From positions 44,089,833-44,153,832 of the forward strand of contig NW_026622764.1 of the NCBI RefSeq assembly GCF_023065955.2: a stretch of DNA of 64,000 nt. The letters are read 5' to 3'. Position 1 is the first letter of the stretch. Each line of letters begins with the position of its first letter. Source of the stretch: Ursus arctos. Lineage: Eukaryota > Chordata > Mammalia > Carnivora > Ursidae. Of this stretch, positions 44,906 to 56,669 are shown one piece after another. The position numbers and the translations under genes were made by a program. Under the pieces are notes generated by a model, which saw nothing but the letters and a program-made list of their open reading frames with translations, did no database searches and was not told where the DNA came from.

Positions 44906-46821
44906 TGGTGAGAGTCTGCCAAGTTTTACAGCTCATCTTCACACACACACGGGGCTGCATATCGCTTACAAGACAGAATAGACACACTTGCTCATTTTGC
45001 CATGTGGACTTCCTTCTCCCCCTTTCCCATAAATTTTAAACTAAATTCTCAGTGGTCACTCCCTGATTCGGGAAATAGTACTTTGTGCCAATGCCCCTTC
45101 AACTTATGGTCCTATAGTTAAATATTGGGAAAGGGGTGTGTAAGAACCTGAGAAAGCTGGCTTGAGGTGGAATTAAGTAAATGGTGTGTAGGTGAGAAAA
45201 ATAAAAAAGGGGATCAGATTTATCCAGTGAGGTGAGGAGGGATTACTGGGACTTCTAGGCACAAATGTTCCCTGCATCAAACATTAGCTATCAGTGATAC
45301 AAATAACCATCCTGGCTACATTGGTGGGTAGGGTAAAATCTTGGAGAGCAGGGAGAGGATAAAATATTCAAGGTATAAGGCTCATAGAGGAGGCTGCGTT
45401 TAATGATTTATTGACATGGAAAACACATTTCCAAGTTGCTTTTTAATGGTCACATTTGGGGGAGTAATTTAAAAATACAAATTTATCTGTGTAGCCTAAT
45501 CTATATAAGAATCTTGGTTTCCTTTCCTATATAAATGTTGTCAAAATTTTTTACCACATTGCCAAACCAATTTCCTCTTTCCTGGATCATGTAAAATGGT
45601 TTTCTAGTGGTTCCCACAAGTGGAGTTTGTTTGAAAACATCATTCTTTTGTCCTGTTGGCTGGCCTTAATTATTTTTTATTTTCCTCTGGGAGATCAGAA
45701 GATTTGGCTGCTTTTTCTCCTTGAGGATAAAGCAGGAACTTCCAAATGCCCAGGAAAATAAATGGGTTCCTGACTAGGTGCCCAGTAGAATAATGTAGCT
45801 GAAATTATTGTTTTTTTATGATTATTAATACTGAATTATGCTGGTAAAATGGCCTGAGATCCTATGATGAGAAGAGCTGTATAAATATGAAATCACAATG
45901 TTTAACAACAGCTGCATCCTCAAAGGATATTGGAAATCCACTTATCTAGATTTAAATATGAGAAAGAGCATGAAATGTGTTAGCTTTTGAGATAGGGATG
46001 TGGATAAATTTTCAGGTTCATATATAGTGATTATCTGAAGTCTATTCTGATTTATCCAGCTGGCTCTTCCCTACTGGATTGATAGTAGATTTTAATATAC
46101 TGCATTTCTTTCATGTTTCAGCTACCATATGACTCTTGCCATTAGGCAGTATGACACAGGGTGTGCTCTGGTAACTGCTGACCTTCAATAATCAGGGAGC
46201 ATCATCTTTGCTCTAACTAAATAGAATACAAGTGGCAGGCTAACTGTGCTGTCCTAGATTCGCTACATTTAAATCGGGAATTTTAAAACATTTCATAGGA
46301 AAGATTTCTTCCATCTTTCCTTTTTCTTAAAAACTGTTTAGGGTAAAAAGGTATAGAATATTTATTTATCCAGGGCTAAGGCGGAGAACCCACGGGGGAG
46401 GCCAGCGCTAGGAAAGGCCTGTAGCAGGATGGGGGTCCATGCCTGAGAGTGTTTCTTTTTTGTCCCATTCCTCTGGACTCTCAGTGACACTACTTTCTAA
46501 TGGTTGTCACATCCAATCTCTTGTAGTGCTTCTTTCTCCATTCCCTAAACCACCACTTGATATTGTGGGGGCATAAGGAATTATGGAATGCATGGGGCAA
46601 AGCAGAGAGGGAATAACTTAGGTGACTATTACCTTATTCCAGCTTTGCATGTCTCTTTGCAAACTCAGTTAGTGACATAGGGGCCCTAGAATGGGTAATT
46701 TGGGAGAAGGAGGTTTTAAAACTTTCCCCCTATTTCTGAGGCATACTCATTTGGGGTTTGCTACTTTAAGACATACATTTATTCATACATCTCTATTAAT
46801 TTTATAAAATTCTTTGGCGGT

Positions 46822-46957
46822 ATGGTTGTCAAATATAGCAAATAAACATACAATAAATAAAAATATTTCATGGGACATACTTATACTAAAAAATTCATAG
46901 TTTATCTAAAATCCAAATTTCATTGGCCATTCTATATTTTATCTAGCAACCCTATCT
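46822..46957. mobile_element. Palindromic MITE-like DNA repeat
   Basis: The left part 'ggttgtcaaatatagcaaat' and the right end 'atattttatctagcaaccct' are diverged inverted repeats around 'catgggacatacttatacta'. I know this as a common mammalian palindromic DNA repeat (possibly MER53; name not certain). Confidence 0.55.
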
Positions 46958-47619
46958 AGGAGACATTCTGGAATTTACTACCATTCCACAGTTTCCAGTT
47001 TCCTCAGGTTGATCTTGATGTGTTAACACTCAGAAAACATTTTAATACCCAAAGGAAACCAGATAGATCAGGGTAGGAGTCAGAATTCATTTGTGTCATT
47101 GACTGTAGGCCTCTCGATATTCCCTCCTTTACCAAAATCAATTCTGATTTTCATATACCCTATTGAGCAGAACAGATGTACACAGTCGGGGTTTTCTTTA
47201 AAACTCTCCTGAAGCCTCCCCAATTATTTCACTTTCTATGGACAACGTTAGCACCACTGGAGAGAGAGATGGAGACCAGGGAGGAGCCATCACTATGGTC
47301 TTCGTGGTCTCAGCAGCCTAGGAGGCTTGCTGGCAGAAGTCAGAAAGGGTCAGAAGGCTAGGGACAGCCACTAATCCACAGGCCACAGCAGCAGGGTTTA
47401 GGGGAATAGCTGTGTCATAGGGGTAAGACTATTCCTCTGCAACATCCACTTTTCCGTTATTAGGAGTCTAGAACTCTTCAAACACCTGAAGAAGAGCTCA
47501 TTCACCTGAATAAGAACCTGTTACTCTTAAAGGAGGAGAGAGCTCATGACCCATTTGAGGACTCATCTCACTATGCCCTTTACTCCTACTCAGGTCTTGT
47601 ACCAGAAGAAGCCCAGGAA
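46958..47619. other. Unassigned non-coding sequence
   Basis: No repeat is recognised; the 61-codon frame at 47176-47361 has no domain. Confidence 0.4.
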
Positions 47620-48291
47620 TGTCAAATCATTCTAGACCCATGCCCATTGCCTCACTTCTTATCTCCCGAGCCTTGTTAACTTTTCTGGAACAAAAGCTTA
47701 ATCAGCTAAAACATCTTTCTGTTTTCAACCTCTTCTGTATAAGTTCCTTTCACTTTTCTTGCCTAACTAAAGACTGGCTTTCCTCTAATGGCATTACTTC
47801 CCCTGGAGACCCCTCAAATATGGCAGTTTTCTCTCCCATATGCCTTGTAGAATGGGACAAGAGGTGGGTTAGGCAGTTTGTTTCCTCCTTCTGATGACTT
47901 CTAGATCATTCTTTCTATCCTCCTCTTTCTTAAAAATACTCAACTTTTACCCCACTGTCATCAGAATACAGTATCATCTGTACATCTTTTGTTACAACCA
48001 TCCACCGCCCATCCTCCCTTTGCGTAGTGTCCCTCACCTCTTGCAGATTTTAGCTTGGTGCTCCTTACACCAATGCCGCTCCTGTCACATTCTTGGTGGT
48101 TTCAAACCCAGGTATATGATCTCTCCAGTACACTGGACTCTGTTTCTTTGCCTCACTGGACCTTAGTCAACCACTCCTGTGGCTATAATCTGATCTTTTT
48201 ATTACCCATACACATCTGTTACCTCAATTTCAGACATCCCATTAACTCCTTACCACCCCATCCCTATCTCCCCAGTTTACTCCCTCAATTA

Positions 48292-48766
48292 CAGGTTTCC
48301 CCATTATCTGAAAGTAGAGCATTCCTATGAAACCTTTCCTAAGCCAAATCGCATAAAACAAAGAAGCAATTGCCATTCATTTATATGGAAACGTTTTTGA
48401 GTGTTGAAAGACCCAACAAAAAAACCCTCCTAGGCTTCTCTGATACCTTAGGACACATCTTGCTAACAGATGCACAAAATAAATCAAAAAAGCACAGATG
48501 CTCACAGACACAGTTCAAAGCTATGGTGGCTTGAGGCTGAGATGCTGAGGGTAGCTCCTGGGAAAGGAGTGTGGTGGTGCCCCTCTCGCTGCTTGCTGTG
48601 TGTACTGCCTCCGTAACTGCTTGCTGCAGAACCACAGTTTTCATTTTTCTTCGTAAAAGCAAAAATCCTCTTGGATTTCTTTCAGTTAGCCATACAGGTA
48701 CTAATACTGGTCTTTTGTAAGAGTGATGTAGAGTAACACGAACTTTCAGAAAGCAAGGGATACCTG
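48292..48766. mobile_element. Tigger-type (TcMar) DNA transposon, 475 bp
   Basis: Termini 'caggtttccccattatctga' (left) and the inverted 'caggtatcccttgctttctg' (right, read on minus) are matched inverted repeats. They are flanked on both sides by TA (48290-48291 and 48767-48768), the target of mariner/Tigger elements. Internally deleted with no transposase. It sits in the endonuclease region of the L2. The family name is not certain. Confidence 0.88.
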
Positions 48767-49962
48767 TACCTCAACTGTAGCAATCTTTTAAACCTCTCCC
48801 CATCTCAATGTTCCTACCTTTTCACTATTCCTAAATCCCAAACCTCCTCTTCTAATCCCTTATCCAGTTTAAAATATATGGCCCATAATTATACTCATTC
48901 ACTTGCATACTCTCAACTCCCTTGCCCACTTTCCTCTTGTTATACTCGGCTAAATCATACTTGGTTTAATCACAACCTTGGTTAAAACAAGCTTTCTGAG
49001 TGCTTCTGTGATTGAATCCAGGCTGATACAAGTGGGACAACATGCACAATCACTGATGACTGGTTTCACATGATCATTACTTTCAAGGCAGACCTTGTGC
49101 TACCAACCATCCGACCAATCTACTAATTCTCCCAGGCTCCTAGGTTAGTGCTGTGTACGTCTTCCTCTCTTTCAATCCTCCCAGTGCTCGTCCACCCTAA
49201 CTCTCACCTAACAACCTTGCTTTCTACTTCCCTGATAACATAAAAGCCATCAGAAGAAATTTCCGCATGATCTAACCACCTGTTTTAATCTTAACCTGTA
49301 TACTCGACCCTCTCTTCTTTGATTATAAATAAACATGATATTCCGGTGAAGGCCAAATACTCCTTGAATGATTAGACCCCATCCTGTCTTCCTTATTCAG
49401 AGACATTTTGACTACTCGCCCTTTTCTTTTGTAGCTCACCTGTCCCCCTCTGTTGGATTATTCTAATTAGTTTGTAATTGTGTCGTTATTTTCCCAATAT
49501 TAAAAAAAAATCCTCATGACTTTAGTTTCTCCTCTGGATATTATCCCATTTTTCCCCCAGAGAGTTATCTATGCTTACTGACTTGCCATTTCTAATTACT
49601 CCTTTCTCTTCTTAACCTACTCAAATCATCTTTTAACTCCCACTATACCGCTAAAACTGGTCTTATCAGAGTCACCTATGATTTCCTTATTGCTTAATCT
49701 AAAGATTATATCTCATCTTACTGGAGTTATCAGAAGCATTTGACGTAAGTACCCTCTCTGTCCTTGAAATATTTTCTCCATTTGACTTCCAAGATATCAC
49801 ATTTACCTAGCTTTCCTTCTACTTTTCTAGGTACTGCATTACTATGTTCTTCATCTTTTCAATTTCTAAACATTGGAATGTGCCAGGGCTTATTCCTTAA
49901 ACTTTTTCTCTTTTCCATTCATTTTCTCCATTTCCCAGAGGATATCATCCTGATTCATGATT

Positions 49963-50172
49963 CTTTTTATTTTTTTATTTTTTTAAGGATTCAATTTAGC
50001 TACTTGTCAGAGAGAGAGAGAGAGAGCACAAGCAGGGGGGAGCAGCAGGCAGAGGGAGAAGCAGGCTCCCTGCTGAGCAATGAGCCCAATGTGGGGGCTC
50101 AATCCCAGAACCCTGGAATCATGACCTGAGCTGAAGGTAGACGCTTAACCGACTGAGCCACCTGGGCATACC
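49963..50172 (-). mobile_element. SINEC A of a nested pair (antisense)
   Basis: T-rich start, an (AG)n run near 50010, 'atcatgacctgagctgaagg' and 'cttaaccgactgagccacct'. The short repeat 'tcatgatt' borders it at 49955-49962 and 50173-50180. This is what remains if it inserted into the left target copy of SINEC B. Confidence 0.93.
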
Positions 50173-50180
50173 TCATGATT

Positions 50181-50396
50181 TTTTTTTTTTTTTAAGATTT
50201 ATTCATTTATTTCAGAGAGAGAACCTTGTGAGGTTCCTTGTGTGCGGGAGGGGGAGCATAGGGGGAGGGAGAGAGAGAATCCCAAGTAGATTTCCCACCC
50301 ATCACAGAGCCCACATGGGGCTTGATCCCATGACCTTGAGATCACAACCTGAGATCAATCAAAAGTCAGTCCCAGACTGAGCCACCCAGGTGCTCC
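50181..50396 (-). mobile_element. SINEC B of a nested pair (antisense)
   Basis: 'tttaagatttattcatttat', 'gaccttgagatcacaacctg', 'cagactgagccacccaggtg'. The outer target copies 'ctgattcatgatt' at 49950-49962 and 50398-50410 enclose both SINEs, so B landed first and A split its left flank. Confidence 0.93.
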
Positions 50397-51450
50397 ACTG
50401 ATTCATGATTTTAAATACCATCTACATGTTTGTTATATCTATATTTATGTCTCCTGCCTGGACCCCTTCTCTGAACTTCATCTTCAAATGTATCTGAATA
50501 TATTCCATATACACAGTGCTTACCTGATATTCCGTGGGGATGTCTAATAGACATAACATACTTAACATTTCCCAAATACATCTGCTGACATCCCCCCACC
50601 TCCAAATCTGTTCTTATAGTTGCTTCCTATCTTTTTAATGGAAAATTCATCTACCTATGTGTTCTAGCCAAAATCTTTGTGTTACCCTTGACCCGTCTCA
50701 TTTTCTGGCATTCTATATAAGATTTATCACAAATTCTACTGATTTTACCTTCAAAATATTTCCTAAATTTATCCCATTCTACCACCCCTGCTACAAATCC
50801 TGAATTGCATGCCTGAATTAATGCAGTAGACTCCTAACTGATTTTCTTGCACCTGCTCTTGCCCTTTTTGGCCTATTTTCAACCAAAGAGATAAGAGAGG
50901 TTGCTAAGTATAACTTAGTTCATATCACTCTCTGCCCACATGGTTCTCCATCTTTTATCAGGCTTTCTATTATTGTCCACAGTACCTCTCTGCCTTTACT
51001 TTCTACCACCATTGTCCTCATTCATTCCACTCTGACCACACAGGCTTCTTTATGGTTGCTTGAAACATATAGACACGGCTCCACTTTGGGGCCTTTGCAC
51101 TTGCTGTTCCTTTATCTGGAGTGGTCTTCTGACAAATATCCACATGGCTAGCTCTTTTGCTTCATTCAAGTTTTCACTCAAAAGTCGTCTTCTCAGCTGA
51201 GGGCTCATCTACGCACTTTATCTAAATTTCATTTCCTTGTCTCTGTCCCAATACTTCTTTCCTTCTTTATCAAAGTTACATCTTTTTAGACTATCTAATA
51301 ATTCCGTAAATTTCTTAGTTAAGTTTGTTTACTGTCTTCCCTGCTAGAATCTAAACTCAATACAGGCAAGAATGTTAGTCTGTTTTATCCTCTGCTACAT
51401 ATCCTCAGTGTCTTGGCACATAGGAGGTGCTCAAATACTTATTGAATAAA

Positions 51451-52569
51451 GTGAAAATATGAGCACTCATGGAAGATGTTTCTGAATCTGTGAAGCATAT
51501 AAAATGAGCAACATTGGGGGTTTTATTCACTTTATTCTTTACTATTTTATGGATGCAAACATGCTTGTTCAGAAGACTTGGAAAACAGCCCTAGAGAAAT
51601 GTGTGTATTAGGGATCATTGCTTAGGATATGAGATTATTTTAAGAGAATGAAGGTTGTTTTTGTGGGGTAAGTAGCATTCCAGGGGCTAAAATTATTAGA
51701 AAGAAAAGGCAGACCATCCTAAATGTGGTAGAACATTTAAATGAAGTGGCAGAGGAAGAGGGGAGGTTTGTGAAAAAAATGACCAACTTGCTTAGCCATA
51801 GTAAATCATCTTTCATATTGAAAGGGACCAAGAATCAGCAGATACAAACACTTGAGCAGAAATAAGTCTTGATTTTTCATTTTTCAAAAGGAGATATTAA
51901 TATCTGGCCTACCCTGACTTTTGTTGTGAGCTTCTGTTATTATCAAATGATATGGTTATAGAAATATACTGTAGCTTCTGAAATGCTACGCAAAAGCAAG
52001 GGATTATTTTAGGGTGCCACTGTCCAAGAAATGATCCAGTCGGGAGTGTGAAGCAATCAACAGTCAACAGAATGAAAATCCCAATTTATCTAGAGGCTTA
52101 TTGTTGGCTATTAGGGAGAGGTAGAATGTGGTTAAACCAGCATGGTCTGATGGATTATTGTGGTCTACCGTGCGTAAGAGGTTAAGGCAACTGATTTGAA
52201 ATCTAATGGAATTTCTGTGTGCAGTTTGGAGTCTGCTCCCAGTAACTCCTCGGGGCTATAATGTGATTTGAAGTGGAAGAGGGATTGAAGGCATAAAGCA
52301 GGTTTCAGGAATCTGTGTGCAAAGTAAACAGCGTCTGGCCAATCACTTTGGTGGGTATGAATTCCAGAGCAGGGATCACCAGAGAGTTCATGATAAATGC
52401 CTTGGTAATGTTATGTGGAAGACAAAAGATGGTAGGGCAACACGGAACAAAACAAAAGGTCGTGGGCTTAGAGGTTGAGCGGATCTTGGGTTTGGCTAAT
52501 AGGAATGAGAAATCCTGGTAAAGCCACAGAAAATGTGGCAAATCAAAATACTCTGATTATGCCCACACT
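51451..52569. other. Unassigned non-coding sequence
   Basis: No repeat is recognised. The frames at 51640-51831 (minus) and 52305-52541 (minus, overlapping 52315-52521 plus) have no domain. Confidence 0.4.
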
Positions 52570-53020
52570 CGGGTCTTACTAGCTTTGTAGTTAAGAAGTT
52601 TTTCCTCATTTCCTACCGTCCTACATCAGTTTAAGTCTGTCTCCTCTTTTATAGTGGTCATAAAATTATTCAGCCTCCTTTTAAAATACAGCTCCTGCAT
52701 TTGACTCTCTGATCTCCTGCAGCACTGAATTCCACTGTGTGCAGAAGTATTTCATTTTATTGGTTTTTAAATTTTCTTGCTGCGCCATTCATATGAGTAC
52801 TTATTCTCATATTGTGCAATGGCATTTTAAGCTTGGAATTGATAACTTTGCTCCCCCTGTACTTTTCCTAATCTTAAGTGGTGCAATTAAGTTCCTTTCT
52901 AACTATGCTCATTGTCAGGCTGGAGAAACCAGGTTTTTATAATCTTTCATTGCATGTCAGTCCTGCCAGACACCTCACCTCCCTCACGGCCCTAATCTGG
53001 ACCTTTCTGCTAAGCACACT
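52570..53020 (-). mobile_element. L3/CR1-type LINE (antisense)
   Basis: 'tcagtttaagtctgtctcct' near 52627, 'ctggagaaaccaggttttta' near 52919, 'aatctttcattgcatgtcag' near 52941 and 'ctaatctggacctttctgct' near 52993 follow the antisense CR1/L3 sequence. This is the opposite strand of the same family as 25560-26070, but mostly a different part. Very old. Confidence 0.55.
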
Positions 53021-53879
53021 GTGCCCTACCCTATAATCACCACCAGGCAGCAATTGTGAAATACTCTGAAAATTGTGAGGTCATTACCTGACAAAATCTT
53101 ACATTTAGGTAATGCTTTTATCCCTGAAGGTACCTGTTGTTCTTTGCCAACAATCTCAACGCTCCAGACAGCATCTGTACATATCAAAAATGGACATCAG
53201 AAATGTACATGTCAGTGTGTGTCTGTGTGCAGCTCCTCAAAAGAGGTGTGCTCCACCTTTGTGCCCCTGCCGGGCAAGGGTTGTGAGGATGGATAGAACG
53301 GTCTTGCAGGTCTCATGGAAAAGAACCATGTTTGCTGTCGCTGCAGGCTGGTCGTTTTGGGTGGCCGACCAGAAGCCAAATAATAAAGGCAAATAAAATA
53401 AAACAGAACATTGAGCAGTTGCTAGAGGCAAAGAAAAGTGCCAGTGTAGGCTTTTGTCATGGCTGTGCTGTGAACATCAGTGCATGGGAGAGGCCCTGGA
53501 CTGGCACTAGGGTGATGCTGTGTAATTTAAAGCAGGCAAAGCACAGATGCTGGTTCTTATTAAATATCTGCAGGTTTTAGTAGTTTTGTGTGCCTTCCTT
53601 TTAAAAATAAGAAAACAATCCCTCTGAAGGGGTTCACAATTTTCTGTTCACCTGATTTGAAGCTCTTTGATGTGTCTGTGTGGCTCCTTCCTCGGGGATG
53701 GTTTGACCAACCCTATTATGAACCTGCCTAGGGATTGTAGGGGACTTGTATTTTTGAGGACAGCAACAAAATTGCTTTGAGGATCTTTAATTCCAACTTT
53801 TTCAGAGACCACGCATGGCACAGGCTTTTCCGCTGATCAAATAATAATGTGAAACAAAGAAGCATCTGCTGGTATTAGA
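53021..53879. other. Unassigned sequence with overlapping ORFs
   Basis: Three plus frames of 73-94 codons overlap at 53075-53580. The 94-codon one (53112-53396) is Cys-rich in the middle, but I recognise no domain and see no conserved spacing. Confidence 0.35.
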
Positions 53880-53985
53880 TGTTCTAAGGTCCAGAAATGC
53901 AGATGAACTTGACAGAAGTCACACACATAGCCAGTGCTAGACTCTGAAATGCAGAGCCAGGACTAGGGTGATACCCTGAGACCAT
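53880..53985 (-). mobile_element. MIR SINE fragment (antisense)
   Basis: 'acttgacagaagtcacacac', 'atagccagtgctagactctg' and 'aaatgcagagccaggactag' match the antisense MIR core. Confidence 0.6.
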
Positions 53986-54177
53986 TTTATTTAGCCTCAT
54001 ACATTTTTGTCTTGGGTGCCAAATTTAGGGAGGAGCTAATAAACTCAGCACTTGAGAGAAATAATATTCCAATGCAATGTTTAAATCAAAAGTAGAATAA
54101 AAAATCCACAATGAACAAACTATCAAAATTTTAAATAAAGACAGCCTAGGATAACTGATTTTTTCCTTTTTCCTCAG

Positions 54178-54428
54178 GCTCCAATGGGGTTGGCATGATA
54201 ACCGTTGCAATGGTGCAGATCTCCCTATCCCTCATCTACTGGGATGTGCTAACACCCGGCTGTGCTCAGATGCCTAAGACTTATTCCCTGACACATTTCT
54301 TAAGAATATCTCAAGTTTGGTATCTATGTTTCCAAAAAAAATGTTGAACGCTGGAGTTTTACTCATGTTTCCCTGGGCATTATGTGCCTATGGTATCATT
54401 GAAGATATTGCTCAGTGGATTGAAAAAG
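54178..54428 (+). other. Speculative exon candidate
   Basis: A strong acceptor-like sequence (pyrimidine tract, then CCTCAG at 54172-54177) precedes, and AAG|GTATGA at 54426-54434 resembles a donor. One frame is open from 54180 for 55 codons (stop at 54345-54347). Another is open from 54278 through the donor and reads MLNAGVLLMFPWAL from 54341. No frame is open across the whole interval, and I recognise no protein. Chance is likely. Confidence 0.12.
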
Positions 54429-55284
54429 GTATGATTTTGTGGTGCTTATTCTCAAGCTCAGATCATTAATATGATGATCTTTTGAATATTGTTTTATTGG
54501 ATTTTTTTAAACACACTGGCCCAAAGAAGAAGAAGGAAGATGAATCTAGGATTTTTATGGAATTTTTATAGAATCGAAATTACTAAAAATGAACAAATAT
54601 ATAAAACTTGAGAATTAAAGGCAACTTAGGTGCCTGATGTGACTTTGCACTGACACAGTCAGTGACACACTGTGGAAAAAAATCTCAGAATATCATTTTT
54701 GGGGTAGCCTCATCAGTCACTCCTTTTCTATTTAAGGCTTTACCTAAATTGGTAACAGTCACAACAGGGCCGGATGGGGATTAAAGTGACTGTCCTATTC
54801 CTGGTTTAGCTCAATTGCAGAATTGAGCTCTGCCCAGAGGCCAAAATGGGTCTTCCTCTTTCATCCCCACTGTCTTGAATTAATCTACCCCATTACAGGA
54901 GTGTACAGGCTGGGGGAGACTGACTGGCTTTATTTTTTCTTGGGTGGTTAAGAATAAATGTTCATTGTTTTCAGGGAGACAAAGCCATCCCCACATTAAC
55001 TCCACCCAATAGATAAATGTGGCTGGTGCAAATGAGGTTCTTACCAGAATTAGTCACTGGGAGAGAGAGTGTAGAAGTATAGGATGGTAGATGTATTTCC
55101 ATAGAAGGCAGAGATATTGATGGAAAAGCCAATTTTGTAAGCCTGGCTTCTTTTCCTAGGCAACAGCCATGTACTTGCTTGGAACCACTATCCAAATAAG
55201 TCATTGTCAACAATTTCTAGGGTCATGGTTATCAGCACACCACAGAAAAGTTTAGGTTCAGCTCTTAACGGTAAAACAAAACAG
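54429..55284. other. Unassigned non-coding sequence
   Basis: No repeat or gene is recognised. The 80-codon minus frame at 54971-55213 has no domain. Confidence 0.4.
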
Positions 55285-55680
55285 AAAAGAAAAAAACTTA
55301 ATAGTGGCTTAGGCAAGATGAAAATATATTTATTTTCACATAAAAGTCTAGAGGTATTGTTCACGGGTGGTATGGTGCCAGGGCCCAGATACCTTCTGTC
55401 TTGTTCTACCATTTGTGTCTTCCATTCTTAAGGTCACCTTATGGTATAGAATAGTCAGTCCAGTTCCATCATCGAACCAGCATTCCAGACAACATCAAGA
55501 AGAAACAGAGTAAAACAGGGTAAAATGTGGACATTAGCTGACTCTGTAAGAAAGCATTAAAAAAACCTCCATTTGACTTGTGCTTATACCCCACTATGTA
55601 AATTTAGGCCTATGGTGCCACGTAGCTGCAAGAGGGGTTAGAAAGTTGAAGTAATCTGGGTGAGTGGGCACCCAGGAAAA
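55285..55680. mobile_element. Ancient repeat, family unassigned (copy B)
   Basis: Shares with copy A (26300-26650) the block order 'gtggcttaggcaagatgaaa', 'tattttcacataaaagtcta', a 'ggtatggtgccagg'-type block, 'accagcattccagacaacat' and 'cacgtagctgcaagaggggt'. Recognised as a common mammalian repeat that I cannot name with confidence. Confidence 0.5.
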
Positions 55681-56430
55681 TTTGGAAGAAGGAAATATTA
55701 AGGAAGAAAAAGAAAACACTCATTGGGGTACAGCTGACAGTCTTCATATGAGAAGTATTGGTCTCAGAACTTTGAAATATAGAACTTATTATGGCAACAG
55801 CTCACAAATCTTCACTCTTTGTTGGAGACTGGATCACCACATTCGAAGGGCTGGATTCTCAATGACAACAGCCCAGTTATTCAAACATTAGGTGGTTGAA
55901 ATTGTAAATGCATTAATTTTTGTGTCCTGCTCTTTATCTTTTATCTTTGATAAACCTGTTTTTGTTATGTGATTACTTCATTAGCACATGATGATATTTA
56001 AATGCTTGCTTCCTTTATATTTCTTAATGATCATCTGTTTGATTGTTTTTGTTTCCTTTCTCTAGATAAAATTAGGTGTGACCTTGTTTACTACTACATT
56101 CTAGTTTACTATAACTTATAGTTGAACCTCAACCATTTTTTACTTTGCAGATTACTTGAATAGATTCCAAAGCAATGTATAAAACTACCACATGAAAACA
56201 AAACAAAACAAAATCACATGGATCTATATACATTCATATGTGAAACATGAAGTGTTACTCTTTGGTATTCAATGGAAATATATAAAACTTTACTCAATAT
56301 CTACTTTAAAATAACATCAAGTTCAAGTTATTATTGCTTTAACATTAAAAATATATTTGCTCCTACCAAAAGCAAAGTATATTAAGTTTAGGGCTTTTGC
56401 AATTGTTAGCTTTAGTAAGTTAAGCATTTA
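55681..56430. other. Unassigned AT-rich sequence
   Basis: Nothing recognised; a short (AAAAC)n tract lies near 56196-56211. Confidence 0.4.
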
Positions 56431-56445
56431 TGGTTCTCACATTTC

Positions 56446-56669
56446 TTTTTTTTTTTTTTTAAGTTTTTATTTATTTATTTATATATTTTAGAGAGGGAGC
56501 AGAAGGAGGAGGGGGGCCGTGGGGGGAGCATCTCCAGCAGACTCCACACTGAGTCCCACATGGGGACTCGATTTAGGGTTTCATCTCATGACCCTGAGAT
56601 CATGACCTGAGATCATGATCTGAACCAAAACCAAGAGTCAGACACTTAACTGAGCCACCCAGGTGCCAC
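56446..56669 (-). mobile_element. SINEC with perfect 15-bp TSD
   Basis: T-rich start, 'tttatttatttatttatata', 'catgaccctgagatcatgac' and head end 'actgagccacccaggtgcca'. Part of the middle is duplicated (gagatcatgacct followed by gagatcatgatct). The target 'tggttctcacatttc' is identical at 56431-56445 and 56670-56684. Confidence 0.95.

Larger units (their letters stand above)
43491..46821. other. Repeat-poor 3.3-kb block
   Basis: No transposon is recognised over 3.3 kb except a short A run at 44697-44710. No long ORF; the 83-codon minus frame at 44619-44870 has a hydrophobic/Ser-rich middle translated from purine-rich sequence. Candidate conserved segments are listed separately. Confidence 0.4.
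47620..51450 (+). mobile_element. Near-full-length L2 LINE fossil with nested insertions
   Basis: After removing the Tigger at 48292-48766 and the SINE pair at about 49963-50397, roughly 2.9 kb of L2 remains, against about 3.3 kb for the family. The order is: endonuclease domain (47900-48290; translation near 48085 gives HILGGF, matching the usual GDFN endonuclease motif), middle region (48770-49600), reverse transcriptase (49630-49950; 'gtcacctatgatttccttat', 'gtgccagggcttattcctta'), C-terminal part (50410-50700; 'ataccatctacatgtttg') and 3' end (50900-51450; 'cctttgcacttgctgttcct', 'aggaggtgctcaaatactta'). All frames are broken; 47894-48166 and 48055-48330 are remnants of the endonuclease frame. 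Confidence 0.8.

Noticed and set aside
49764..50129. 121-codon plus-strand open frame
   Set aside because: L2 reverse transcriptase remnant joined to a SINEC; no intact domain.
53112..53396. 94-codon Cys-rich frame as a small secreted protein
   Set aside because: No signal peptide, the cysteines show no known spacing, and two other frames overlap it equally well.
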